Shown one piece after another: positions 46,361-57,805 of a stretch of DNA of 64,000 bases. The translations under genes and the position numbers were made by a program. The notes beneath the pieces were generated by a model, which did no database searches, was not told the DNA's origin, and saw only the letters and a program-made list of their open reading frames with translations. Source of the DNA: Archegozetes longisetosus (lineage: Eukaryota; Arthropoda; Arachnida; Sarcoptiformes; Trhypochthoniidae); assembly GCA_018873245.2 (NCBI GenBank), contig JAEMBT020000009.1:6425180-6489179 (forward strand), written 5' to 3'. The first letter of the stretch is position 1; each line of letters opens with the position of its first letter.

Positions 46361-47635
46361 ATGGCTTTTATGCATAAGAAAACTTCTTTAATAGTCAAAA
46401 TTTATATTTGGTTTTATCGCATATTTTTCATTCCTTTCGGTGGAATAACAGTTGACTCAAACGGCAAACTTTATATCAATAAATATTTAAAGTATTATAC
46501 ATATTTCTGTGAATTTGTTATCATATGTTGGGTCATATTTACCCAATCAAAACTTGCAAGCTCTGTACAAATTATTTTAGGTAAAGATTCAGATTTGATT
46601 GAAGCTTTTCGTATGGGATTTGTGATGTCTTTATTGCGAAATATACATATGTTGGCGAATGTGTTTTATGCAAATAAAAGTGGTATTAAGTTTTATGAAA
46701 TCTTTTATCAAATGGACATCGAGAAGAATCAAATCGTACTATTCATTATATGGATCATTCATATAATGGTACCCATATTTCTGGTTGGATATCAACTCTG
46801 CTTTACAAAATTGATTAAAATAACAAATTTGTCATTCATTATCCTTGTAACGCTTTCACAAATTTGTGGTTTTATAATTATTTGGGTGGTTTCGTTTCTC
46901 ACTTGGATCACTTCGATATATTTCTATCAATGTTTAATTGGCTTAAAACAAGATCTTATCAAACAATTCAATAGGAATTCAAGTAGTTTTATAAATAGAA
47001 AATTGACATTCAATCATATCTTTATTTGATTTTTGTCTTTAAAAGCAAACTCATACTTGAAAACTATCTCGACTACAAAATTTTTACAAAATACTTGTCC
47101 GCTCATGATTCTGAGAAACAAATTCATTAAGTTACGTAATACTATCAACAGTTTGGATCAATCGACTTCATGGATCATCAAATTGGACTTAGCAGAGACT
47201 ATAATTTCATTAATGATTAATATCTATATATCCGCTGTATCAGAACGAAACCCCTTCATAAAAGAGCAATCGAAAGCTTTGGCCGTTAATAGTATTACTT
47301 CAGCCATCAAATTGATTATCAGTTGTCACATTAATGGATTGGTACATGAAGAGTCTGAAAGAATATATGCTGTTTTGGATGATACTAATGCTCGAGATTT
47401 GGATGAATTGGAATATAATGAATGGCTTATGTTTAAGAATATTTGTCGAGAAACGAGATTCGGTTTCACAATTGGAGGTTATGCTGATCTGAGAAAAACA
47501 ACTTTAATAACGGTATGAAAGATGAATAATTTATCTCAATTGAATAATGGAATTTTGTGTTATTAATAGATCTTCTCATTCATATTGAACTATACGGTTA
47601 TTCTTCTTCAAACTGCTAAATACAAAACAGGTTAA
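46361..47635 (+). CDS. Gustatory-receptor-like 7TM protein with one in-frame TGA
   Basis: Predicted chemoreceptor of about 405 codons, with several hydrophobic segments (for example YFCEFVIICWVIF, IIWIIHIMVPIFLVGYQL, GFIIIWVVSFLTWITSIYF). Exon 1 is 46,361-47,512; a 57-bp intron (gtatga to ttaatag) precedes the last exon, 47,570-47,635, which encodes IFSFILNYTVILLQTAKYK. The TYxxILLQ-like end in a small last exon after a phase-0 junction is the insect/arthropod gustatory receptor signature. Codon 223 (47,027-47,029) is TGA; the frame continues without shift for the remaining 161 codons of exon 1. The stop falls in the intracellular loop after NRKLTFNHIFI. It may be a very recent pseudogene, a segregating null, a read-through gene or a sequence error. 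Two relics of the same family flank it at about 1.8-kb spacing. Confidence 0.78.
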
Positions 47636-47639
47636 TCTG

Positions 47640-48150
47640 AATTGTGAACAATGATTTTAATCATATTTATATATAGATTATGTTCCTCAAATTCTTAATT
47701 GATAGATTTAATAATATTTAAATCATATAATGTTTCGGAACGTATAATTGTCATTATAAGTAATCAGAAATATTGAAATTACTATTGAACTGATTGAACA
47801 TATATTTCATCAGCGAAATATCTTACCGTCCACTTTTGTAATCATATGTTATTAATTTAATGTTTTGTAACAGATTTATTCTCCTCATATAACCAATACT
47901 CAAGACTTTTATTGTATTGTCATTTAATACAATGACTCTCCCCTATAAACGCTTTTTAAAAAATTCTGCTAATTAAAGTTCAGTTTCTCAAAAGTTTTCC
48001 CCAAAACAATCGGTTTCATTTAAACTATTTTATTATCCAAAAATTCATAATAAATGAGACATTAGTGAATAAAACATGGAACTTCTGTTTATCAAACTAT
48101 ATACTACAATCAGAGATATAATCAATGTGCTTGAATTGTCATTATAATGA
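47640..48150. other. Spacer within the gustatory-receptor cluster
   Basis: No feature recognised in this AT-rich stretch. Confidence 0.35.
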
Positions 48151-48159
48151 TAGTTGATA

Positions 48160-48395
48160 TAACTGATACAATGGTTATTATTATGTCTAGAATCTATGTA
48201 TCAGTTATATCTAATAATGACCAAAGGGTTAAACAATACTCAGAATCATTCTCAATCGAAGCATTACATCAATTGTTAAGCTGATCATCAGTTGTTATAT
48301 CAATAGTTTAGTACATGAACAATTTGGCAGAATATATGTTACGTTTAAGAAATCGAACGCAAAAGACTTGGAAAACGACAACGGTAACTCTTTTC
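48160..48395 (+). pseudogene. Gustatory-receptor-like gene relic 2
   Basis: Reads SRIYVSVISNNDQRVKQYSE, a frame change near 48,270, then ITSIVKLIISCYINSLVHEQ and FGRIYVTF, then SNAKDLE. These match NIYISAVSERNPFIKEQSKA and the following block in the full-length receptor. N-terminal two thirds and the last exon are absent. Confidence 0.75.
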
Positions 48396-48666
48396 TAGTG
48401 GTACTATTTGAAACTTCCACCTTCGATATCTGAATGTTCATAAAAGACACGTAGAAATGAGTTCAATAATACCACAAGTAGAGCCCTAGAAACTAAGGGA
48501 ACAAAGTTGTATCTAAATATCTAAGGAATAGTTCAGGTTCGCAAAAATTCATATTCAACAGCAGCAATCAATTGTTAATCATATTTATAGTCCATATATT
48601 ATCCTAAGCTTCAACAATGCGGCTCTTTATTTCATGCCCAAAACAGTAAAGTGAGTCTGTCTTTAA

Positions 48667-48867
48667 CCCTTCGTCACAACTGTGGGGTAAAATATTCTCA
48701 AGTTTGACTTTAAAAATCTCGTAAAAATCAACAAAACGTCGTTGCTTCTTGAGAATTTAGGTATTCCTCAGTCATATATCTGGCTTTGAATGACAAAAAA
48801 GCCGATTAATTTAGACTTATGACTTTATTTTAAAAAAATTTCTTCTGGCAACAAGTCGTGACGAAGG
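48667..48867. mobile_element. piggyBac-like MITE, short copy with TTAA on both sides
   Basis: 201 bp, starting CCCTTCGTCACAACTGTGGG and ending AGTCGTGACGAAGG, flanked by TTAA at 48,663-48,666 and 48,868-48,871. Colinear with the ends of the copy at 9,564-10,036 but lacking its middle. Non-coding. Confidence 0.88.
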
Positions 48868-48871
48868 TTAA

Positions 48872-49337
48872 ATGAATTGTCAAACTTAAAACATTCCATC
48901 TTATAATTTGAATAATTATGGGACCATTTAAACAGTGTATATGTTATGTACTGTACCCAGAATAAACTGAATGGATTTAGACACATCTAACTGTGTTTTA
49001 GGCCTCAAATTTCAGATAAAATCTTGCCAAGTAGCAATCCAACTTAGTTCTTGTTTAAGTCAATTTAGTTGAGACCAAAAGCAGCTAAAAATACTCACAT
49101 AATCCAGAAATTAAGCTTATAGGCTGAACTAGTTCAAAACTGCTTCGGCATCAGCGTTAAAAATTAAGTTTACTGAGGTGAATCGTTGAATCTCAACTAT
49201 TGGTTGAAAATTTCTAGGAATTTTCTTACAATATGTTTAAGAAATTTTCTTCTTACATCAATAATTTAAACACTCTTCCAAATTAAGCCAGCTTACAAAG
49301 CTATTCTAAATGTTTAAGCGTAATACCTCTGCATAAC
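48872..49337. other. Non-coding spacer
   Basis: No feature recognised. Confidence 0.35.
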
Positions 49338-49667
49338 CGTATCACGACTTTTCCGCGAATGCATTACCGCGTACGACATTACCGCGAATTCTTTACTGCG
49401 GACGACATTACTACGAATATTCCAATATAGCTTTTGGGCTCTATAGCCTTCTGGAAACTGTATGCAAAAACCTTTGAAATGATGTACATATCACAGATGC
49501 TCATCCGTGGACCTATAAGATCAGATGATGGTATGCACATCATTTCAAAGGTTTATGCACAGTTTCCACAAATCTTATTTTTAAGCATATGAGTTGAATG
49601 CTTTAAGAGTTATTGAATTCTGAAATTTTGAATATCAGTTTATAAAGACAATTAATTGTATGATAAC
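49338..49667. mobile_element. Deleted MULE copy (one end plus part of the internal palindrome)
   Basis: Starts with CGTATCACGACTTTTCCGCG and continues aatgcattaccgcg, the same as the right end of the MULE at 39,639-42,229 read inwards, then ctctatag matching DNA next to that end. It then jumps to the palindrome segment (tttgaaatgatg ... catcatttcaaagg, with gtttccac and cttatttttaagcatatgag). The transposase gene and the other end are missing; the copy is cut off by the hAT-like element starting at 49,668. Confidence 0.78.
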
Positions 49668-50505
49668 TAGTGAAGAGCATTGGCCCGAAATCTTGAGCTT
49701 CAAGTTCGAGCTTCAATAAGTGCAGTTCAAAATTGTTGAGCCTTAAGCTGCGCTTCTGTCAAACTTAACCTGAGCTGCGCTGCTGAGCTTATGTTAAAAA
49801 TTAAAAATTAAAATGATGAGTAGTAATCTTTGTAACAAGTATTTGTCTCGAGTTATAATGAAGTATTTCCGCAAAATATATTAATTTTGATCGTAAAATT
49901 TGACGAATGAATTCAAATTTCGACATCGGTGTCACTTATCAATAATTGTGAGTCTTATTGTGTTTCACTTTCTTATCAAGTTGAAAACAGTTTCAAGCAA
50001 CAAATTTCTCTTATTTTGAATAATTTTCAAAAGAATTATTTGAGATTATCTTATTTCAAATATAAGAAGATTTAAGCAGTGAATAGAAATAATATTACTT
50101 TTAAGGCCTAAAACATCATTAATTCCCTCTTCAAATAAACAGTTTGTGAATTAAATTTCAGCCTGAAGTGAAGTTTATTTTGAAAACAATAATTCATAAT
50201 TCAGGAATGCATCTCATCATTCAATTTGATAGATCTAATTAAACACCTAATTTGCTATCATAAGAGAAGCGGTTCAATAATCATTACTCTTTTACAGTTA
50301 ATACTATTTTATTAGCTTTATCAAATAATTCTGCTTAAAATGAGCTGAGCTCGAAGCTCAACAGCTTAAGCTTGAGCTTGAGCTTGAGCTGCGCTTCTTC
50401 ATCATAGCCTGAGCTTGAAGCTCGACCTTATAAGCTCGAAGACAGCTAAAATTGAGCTTTAAGTGCAGCGTAGCTCAGCTCACATCTAGCTTATGCTTTT
50501 CACTA
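49668..50505. mobile_element. hAT-like non-autonomous element with AGCTC-rich ends, copy 1
   Basis: Starts TAGTGAAGAGCATTGGCCCG and ends GCTTTTCACTA. Both ends contain long stretches of overlapping sub-repeats such as gagcttgagcttgagctg. Colinear but inverted relative to the copy at 56,904-57,797. The flanking 8-mers (atgataac and tttgagag) do not match, so this copy was probably rearranged after insertion. Confidence 0.75.
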
Positions 50506-51133
50506 TTTGAGAGTATAAAGTAATAATAACAGTGATTTACATAATATACAAAAGATTATTAGTGCAATCTCTATATTATGTCAGCTTTACTGAAGACAAG
50601 CTAAAAGCTTGATAAAAATAGCTTTAGTTGAATCAGATTCTAAACTCTTAGTAATTAAGATTTCCTTTCAATCTAAAAGTAGTCTTCACTACAGATTGTC
50701 CAAAATAAAACTAAACTCAGATAAAGCAGTTAAAGGCTTTTCGCAGTTTGACATTTTAATTGCAATTGATTTTAATATCAATTACTCATATACTGAAAAT
50801 TTGATCTAAGTAAACGTTTATTAACCTAGTGTGATATACAAAAATAGTGTTTAGAAATGCTCTTTACAGTATATGCTTATTAATGTCAATAATAGTCGCA
50901 TTCGCTAGTCATTTTTTACCAAATTTATCAGCAAATTCTTATCTAGTTCGATCACAGGACTTAGTTTAAAAATTAAGTTTTATAAATAAAAAATTTTTGT
51001 TTTATTGAAAACACCATTCTAAATATACTTTTGTTTTTATCTTAAACATTATCTATACTTCATTTACTACTAATCCTAAAGTAAGGTTCAGCTAAAAGAA
51101 ATATTGAAGTGCAAATCTGTTTATTGTTTCACA
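50506..51133. other. Non-coding spacer
   Basis: A 66-codon open frame at 50,609-50,809 has no ATG start, no recognised motif and no counterpart elsewhere in the window. Otherwise nothing is seen. Confidence 0.35.
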
Positions 51134-51603
51134 TAGGGATGCCAACACCTCTCAGCCTAAAAGCTGGAGAAAAAATATCAAAGGTGTGACCTTATATACA
51201 ATATTTTTATTTAAGGATATAATTATACAATCAACATCATATTAAACTTTAAAATCATATTTCTTTCCTAATTTAGCTGCTTCTATTAATTCGCGGTCTT
51301 TTGATATGTGGTCATAAAACTCAATACAACTCATAGAATAACTCAATTTTATGCATAGTTCAGCTCTAACCTGAGGTATAGTTAGACGATTTCTTTCATC
51401 CGTTCGTAAATTTTTCATTATGCTGAATATCTGTTCGACAAAATCATTTCCAATTCTTTCACAGTAAAATTAAATATGAACTAAACTAACCTAATGTGAA
51501 TATGTTTATTTAAATCAATAATAGCTTAATACTTATCAGAATAAGATATGAATTTCAATGAGCGTATATTGATTTATTGTACAGGTGTTAGAGCTAAGTA
51601 TAG
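51134..51603 (-). mobile_element. hAT element, truncated, with open transposase C-terminus
   Basis: Begins TAGGGATGCCAACACCTCTC at left and is the inverted relative of the 45,253-45,955 element; similarity ends at about 51,603 before the other terminus. The minus strand, about 51,458-51,248, reads NDFVEQIFSIMKNLRTDERN, RLTIPQVRAELCIKL and CIEFYDHISKDRELIEAAKL without stops: a complete hAT dimerisation region. No catalytic part and no matching duplication, so inactive. Confidence 0.82.
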
Positions 51604-53293
51604 GTCACCCTAATAGAAAATAACTTTGAGTGCATATCAAACTATTATTATTTTAAATTAAGAAAAATAATAATTGAAATAAGAAAATTTGATATTATAA
51701 CTTATGTTAAATACAATAAAAGAACAAATTTTATAAAAACTAAATTTAAAGTCTCAATTATTCAAAAACGACTGATAACTAATTATGAAACCATTGTAGA
51801 AGTTAACAAAAAACTTACGACCATTATTCTGATCACATACGTCACGAATGCTTTTGAAATGAAACGAAAGCAGTATTCTAAGTCATGTGATTTCATGTAT
51901 ATGCAGTCAATACTTTTGACGTTTTTCATTTCTCAAATCAAAATCTCCCATAAAAGCCTTCAGACATGAGTCCGATAACATTTCTCTCACTTGATATTAA
52001 ACGTATAAGTTCAAATTATTCATCTCATGATGAAACAATGAAGGCCGTACATGATTCAAACAATGATTAATCCAAAAATAGAGTAAAGTCAATCATTCTG
52101 CTTTAAAAATTATTTAAAAAATTCATTCCTCTATCATTTATAGAATTTGTTGTAGACCCTGGAAAGATGTTTTACACATTTCTATACACTTAGTCATCAA
52201 TGTATAGAGTAGAATATGTTTTGATATATATTTTAATTGTTTTATAACTAAACTATTATACATTGAGATATTATTATCATTGTTATTACCATGAATGACA
52301 TATCAGACCACTTACGATATATTAGCCGAAAGCACATTTCAATAACAGGTTATAGAATTTTACTTACCGAATAGCCATTAGCTACTTTTCGGTAGTGAAA
52401 TAGCTGTCATTTTGAAATTATATTGATTCTAACAGCACGGTATCTAACTCGTGCAATATGATAACAACTGGATTTATAGAGTTGACAGACAAACAGACAG
52501 AACTAGAAATTAAGATTTTACAGATATCTATATAAACTGAGCTAATTGTTGATTTAACGATTCAAATTAGTGGCTTATGTTTTGCTAGTATCTGTTGGCT
52601 TTCGAGTTGGCTCTTGAGTTGACTCTCTAATAAATCTTCGAATCACTCGACGGAAATTGGCCTAAAAAGTACGAATAAAATATTAGCTGTTATTGTATTC
52701 GATCGCACTCATCAAGAAAGACTTAAGTCTTAACGCCTATAGTAGACATAAAAAGTCTATCGACACAAATGATCCAACGATAACATCATCTTGTTAGGGA
52801 GATTTCTAAAATTGTTATTGATCAAAATAAGCTTATGAAAAGAACATTTTTTGGAAAAAACTATCTAACATTCTGGCAAAAAGTTTGTGGTTCTGTTATT
52901 ACTTAAATAATTTCTCTAGTCCTTTAATTTGTGAGTTAGATAACAGTCTAAAACTAAATTCAGTTAATTGAAACAACTCATAGTGGAATGTAATAAGTTT
53001 ACGTGAGATTTCTGCCTTGTTCGAATACATTTTGACGCTATATAATTAGAATAGAATTGCTTCTACTTACAGAAACTTGATCTCAAATACCCAAACCTGT
53101 ATCGTATATTAGACGATATACATTTTGGTTTCATGTAAAGCATACAGGATATTTTGTGAAATAAGGAAAATCTAGATTATTTCACAATGAAAATAAGAGG
53201 AAGTAAGTAAAAAAACTAAAAAAGTAAGAAGTTATTACTAATTACACTCCAGCATATAATTGGAGTTCAATTACATACTTAATGAATTAGTAT
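51604..53293. repeat. 3' flank of GPCR copy E
   Basis: From about 51,900 this is a diverged relative of 1,900-3,109 and 16,650-17,878 (shared words include ataacatttctctc and gaatcactcgacg). 51,604-51,900 has no recognised content. Non-coding. Confidence 0.6.
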
Positions 53294-56200
53294 TTATTTT
53301 CTTACTCTGGAATTTTCGCTCATAAATGAGTAAATAATTGGATTTATAAAACAGTTACTCATAGCAGTCCAGTGAACTGAGAAGTAAATGGTGACAAATG
53401 AGAAGAGTTGTGATGAAGTGCACAAATCGAACAGTTCAGGCCAGAAGACTTTCAAAATTTGATAGATTTTGATAGGGCCCCAACATATACCGTAGAACAA
53501 TACGACTGCAGCCATCATTTTCACAGACTGTTAATAAACGAAAATATAAATTTTAATCTTTGTACAGCCAATTAACGATATCTAGTTTTCATGGAATCTA
53601 TAATTTTAAGCTTCACTATAGATTTTAAGCTACATTGTCACAAATTACACCCATGTTTCCATTAAAATTAAACTCAAGATATACTAATGATAGGCAGACC
53701 TAACCGGAAATTCAACTTGTGAATATTTGCTGATGAGCGTGATCTGCAGCACTGCATTTACCTATTCATGGTAGATTAGAATTTCAGAATAAGACATATT
53801 TTATTTAGGTAGTTAAAAAATTGACCTGAAGTGAAAATGTGACTAATTAAAAATTTCTTACTCTCTTTTCACCTCGGATTTCAGTTTGCCTCCGAAGTGG
53901 TTCTTCAGTATTGGCTATAGTGTCGACCAACAATCTCCTCATAATCGGACGATAGCTGACTACCATTACAATCAATGGAGTCACAAATGTAAACACAAAG
54001 CTGCTTGTGATTAACAATTTTTCTTCCAATGGACTAATTTCAACAAAATTCTGACAATCATAATAAGTAGTGTTATCTAAAGTAAACTTAACAGTTGTGG
54101 TACTCCAGATAAAACACGAAGCATATAACGAGCCGGATAACCACGATACATAGATTAACAAATTTGAATGAGATTTCATCCATTCATATTTGTGAGATAA
54201 TGGATGGATTGTTGCCATATATCTGTTAATAATTGTAAATTAATCAATAAAAATGAGTTAAGCTAGAAAATTAAGATTTTCTTTTTCCATAGAATACAAA
54301 TATTTCTCAATATTATTCAACTATTTTTGAATTAAGACTTTTTGTGTAAGATTTACGATCGATGGAAATAGAAAGTTGTTGACTATTTTTTGTTAAGAAT
54401 CTCTGAATAACATTTTCTAAGAAATTAAGTTTCAATACTATTTTCACTTTTCTGAATTGAAACTAATGTATTGCTAACGATTTTATTGAGTAAATAAAAT
54501 TATCTCAATAAAATATTATGATTGTTGAACAATGCGTACAATGACTATGATGCATTTCAAAAGTTAATTTATTTTCTTACAGAGTCAATATATGTCTTAT
54601 AATAGGATTGATTAACAAATGAACGAATGATGAATAAGAGATCTATTTGGATTTTATTTTTTAGTTCAGAAAGATCTCAGTAGCTGTTTCTCACTGTATG
54701 TAATAAAGACAAAACACTTCCCTTCAATACATAAAAATTGAACAAATTTTAACTTTTATCGCAATCAAAATTGCTAAAAACAAAATTTTGATCTAAGAAT
54801 AAAAATTAAAGTTTGTTGATAATAATTCTCGTGTTTAAAAATCAATTTATTGGTTATGACGAAAAAATCATTAGTTCTTATGCCTCTACTAATGGTATAA
54901 TTTTCAAGAATAATTTCAGAATTAGAAAAATTTAGATTAAAAATATCATGCTCTCAACTTAATTCTATACATTTTTGTCTTAAATTATAATTTCTTACAA
55001 TTAATTTATTAGGAATTTTTATCCGGTATGAAAAACAGAAAAATTTTGCAATTAAAAACTGAATATTCTTTGATAGTAACCAGAAAGATGTTTGTGATTA
55101 CATGCTTTCTATCGTACTATATCAGGTGTTAAAAAACATATTGTAATTTCCTTATATTAGGGTCTTTCGAAAAGTTATAGGTTTTGAATAGTTCCAGAGG
55201 TGTAACAATAAAAACTTCATTATTGTTATAAAATATTATATACCCTAACATCATGATAAAAATTTAAAATTTCTTACTCGTCTGGGTGCTTGGCAATATT
55301 AGTCAAATTATTAGTTGTTTGGTCAAAATTTAATGACAGCTCTGCGTTCAAAACTTGCTATTTTATCAAAATTTGCAGATAACTAACAATTTGACTACTA
55401 TTACTAAGCGCCTAGATAACAGAGATCATCCGGATACTTAACAATAGTAGCCAAATTGTTAGTTATCTGCAAATTTTGAAAAAATGGCAAGTTTTGAACG
55501 CAGAGCTGTCATTAAATTCTTGACCAAACAACTAATAATTTGACTACTATTGCCAAGCACTCAGATGAGAGAGAAATTTTAAATTTTTATCATGATATTA
55601 GGGGATATGACATTCCATAACAATAATCAAATTTTTATTCTTAGACCTCTGGAACTATTCAAAACCCATAACTTTTCGAAAGATCATAATAGTAATCAAA
55701 GCAAATTAAAAATTGAATTTGGCAACAAATTAATGCTTGTCACATACCAGGGAGGTTGACATACCGATGACTCTTTCTTTATTCTACTGTGGATAATCAG
55801 GTCTATTACTGTAATTCTAACTCTTTTTGATATGACACATATTGATAAAGTTTAGTGAATGCAATCCACTTAAGATTAGTAGTAATGTATAAAAGTATAA
55901 AATATTTTAATATTAAATCCTAGAGTTCATGTATCGAAAACTTCGGAAAAGTTTATTAGATGCTTTATTAAATTCTTATTTGAGTTGTATATGAAAAATT
56001 TTAGTTAGTTTTATTGAATTAAATATAGACAAGAATTCTATAATTATCACCAAATGAATAAAAATCAATTTAGTTATCAAACCATATCTCAGTTAATGAT
56101 AGGTTGAAGAAATATTTAGTAAACATTTTTTAAAAAGTACAAACGGCTTTAGCTTTTAAACTGGTTTTAAGCTAAAAAATCAATTTCTAGCTAAGAATTT

Positions 56201-56840
56201 CATACAATAGTGTGTTATCTAATTAGATCAAAATACTTTATCTTTAGAGATGCCAAATTTTATAATAAAATTAATCTAAAATTTCAGTACAAATTTAAAA
56301 TTAAGACTAAATGATTCTTATATTGAGAAAATTATTTTTATAATAAATATTTCAACAACAAGTTCAAACTTTGTTTCCAAATGATCTATTTTATAAATAA
56401 ATTAAAGATGCCCACCTTTCGATTCCAATGACGGTCAACGTAAATGAAGTCACAAAAACGGACAACAATTGGATGAATTGCTTGACTGGACATAGCCAGA
56501 GGGCAAATATCCAGCGGCCGAGCATCATATCTATAAATTCAAACGGAAAACACAAAACACCCATGATCGCATCAGAAATAGCCATGTTCGTTAAAAATTT
56601 TCCTAAATTATTGGTCGATGCTCTCCCAAATATCTCGACCACAATTGCAGTGAAATTTCCCAAAAATGCCATCAATGAACTAATTGAATAGATGGCAATC
56701 AAAAATATTTTAAACTCAAGATTAAAGGAATCTAAAGGCGGCATGAAACATTGGTTATTGTTATCTTTAATATTAGTTAAGTTGGTTTTATTAACTGGTA
56801 GCGAGAAGTTCTTTTCAAAACTTTCTATCGTTTGATCCAT
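53294..56840 (-). CDS. Rhodopsin-family (peptide-type) GPCR, copy E, intact
   Basis: Best-preserved member of the cluster, about 339 aa. Exons on the minus strand are 56,840-56,416 (ATG, MDQTIESFEKN), 54,222-53,862 and 53,527-53,294, joined through GT-AG introns in the same phases as copy B. The N-terminus has three N-glycosylation sequons (Asn11, 17 and 20). Motifs: MAISDAIMG in TM2; the TM3 Cys in WLCPVKQF paired with the loop-2 Cys in YYDCQNF; GIERYMATIHPLSHKYEW; VMVVSYRPIMRRLL in TM5; CWGPIKIYQIL in TM6; NCFINPIIYSFMSENSRVRK in TM7. It should be a plasma-membrane receptor signalling through G proteins. The TM6 and TM7 motifs resemble neuropeptide receptors, but the ligand is not inferable. 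Intron 1 holds a palindromic element; the promoter side holds an 894-bp hAT element 64 bp upstream of the start. Confidence 0.88.
55157..55689. mobile_element. Palindromic TA-flanked element in intron 1 of GPCR copy E
   Basis: 533 bp, left end TTAGGGTCTTTCGAAAAGTT, right end its near inverse (AACTTTTCGAAAGATCATAA). The two arms of about 255 bp pair over their whole length around a centre near 55,425 (shared words include ttgacagctctgcgttc-type sequence and gcagataactaacaattt). TA flanks both sides (55,155-55,156 and 55,690-55,691), and copy B has the site without the element. A Tc1/mariner-type MITE fits. Confidence 0.85.
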
Positions 56841-56903
56841 ATTTAGTTTTAAAGTTTATAAGAAAAAAGATTTGCTTTTATAATATCTTAGAGTTCTTAT
56901 CAA

Positions 56904-57797
56904 TAGTGAAGAGCATAAGCTAGCTTTGAGCTGAGCTGCGCTTTGAGCTGCGCTGCGCTTGAAGCTCAATTTTAGCTGTCTTCGAGCTTATAAGCTCGAG
57001 CTTCAAGCTCATGCTATGATGAAGAAGCGTAGCTCAAGCCCAAGCTCAAGCTCAAGTTGTTGAGCTTCGAGCTCAGCTCATTTGAAGCCGACTTATTTAA
57101 TAAAGCAAAAAGCAGTATTCACTGTAAAATAGCAATGACTGTTGAATTGCTTCTCGTATGTTAGAAAATTAGATATTAAATTAGATCTATCGAATTGAAT
57201 GATGAGATGCATTTCTGAATTATGAATCATTGTTTTCAAAATAAATTTCAATTCAAACTGAAATTTAGTGCAGTAACTGTTTATTTGAAGAAAGAATTAA
57301 TAAAGTTTTAAGGCCTTAAAAGTAATGTTATTTCTATTCACTGATTAAATATCTTTATATTAAAAATAAGATAATCTCAAGTAATTTTTGATAATTATTC
57401 AATATAAGAGAAAATTTTTGTTTGAAACTGTTTCTAACATGACTTTACAAGAAAGTGAAATACAATCAGAAGACTCACAATCATTGATAGGTGACACAGA
57501 TGTCGAAATTTGAATTCATTGTTCAAACTTTACGATCAAAATTCATATATTTTTGCGCAAATACTTCATTATAACTTGAAATAAATACTTGTTACAAAGA
57601 TTACTACTCATTATTTTAATTTTTAATTTTTAGCATAAGTTCAGCAGCGCAGCTCGCAGTTTGGACCCGAGCTTCTTAGTACAAGCGCAGCTCAGGCCAA
57701 ATTTGACAGAAGCGCAGCTCAAAGCTCAACAATTTTGAGCTGCGCTTATAGAAGCTCGAGCTTGAAGCTCAAGATTTCGGACTAATGCTCTTCACTA
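56904..57797. mobile_element. hAT-like non-autonomous element with AGCTC-rich ends, copy 2
   Basis: 894 bp, ends TAGTGAAGAGCATAAGC and GCTCTTCACTA, flanked by a perfect 8-bp duplication CTTATCAA (56,896-56,903 and 57,798-57,805). Copy C keeps the unoccupied site (ttcttatcaatggtc near 20,180). Both ends are long inverted regions of overlapping gagcttgaagctc-type units; the middle is AT-rich and non-coding. It sits directly upstream of receptor copy E. Confidence 0.9.
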
Positions 57798-57805
57798 CTT
57801 ATCAA

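Noticed and set aside
50609-50809. 66-codon ORF
   Set aside because: No recognisable domain and no ATG start; length expected by chance in AT-rich DNA.
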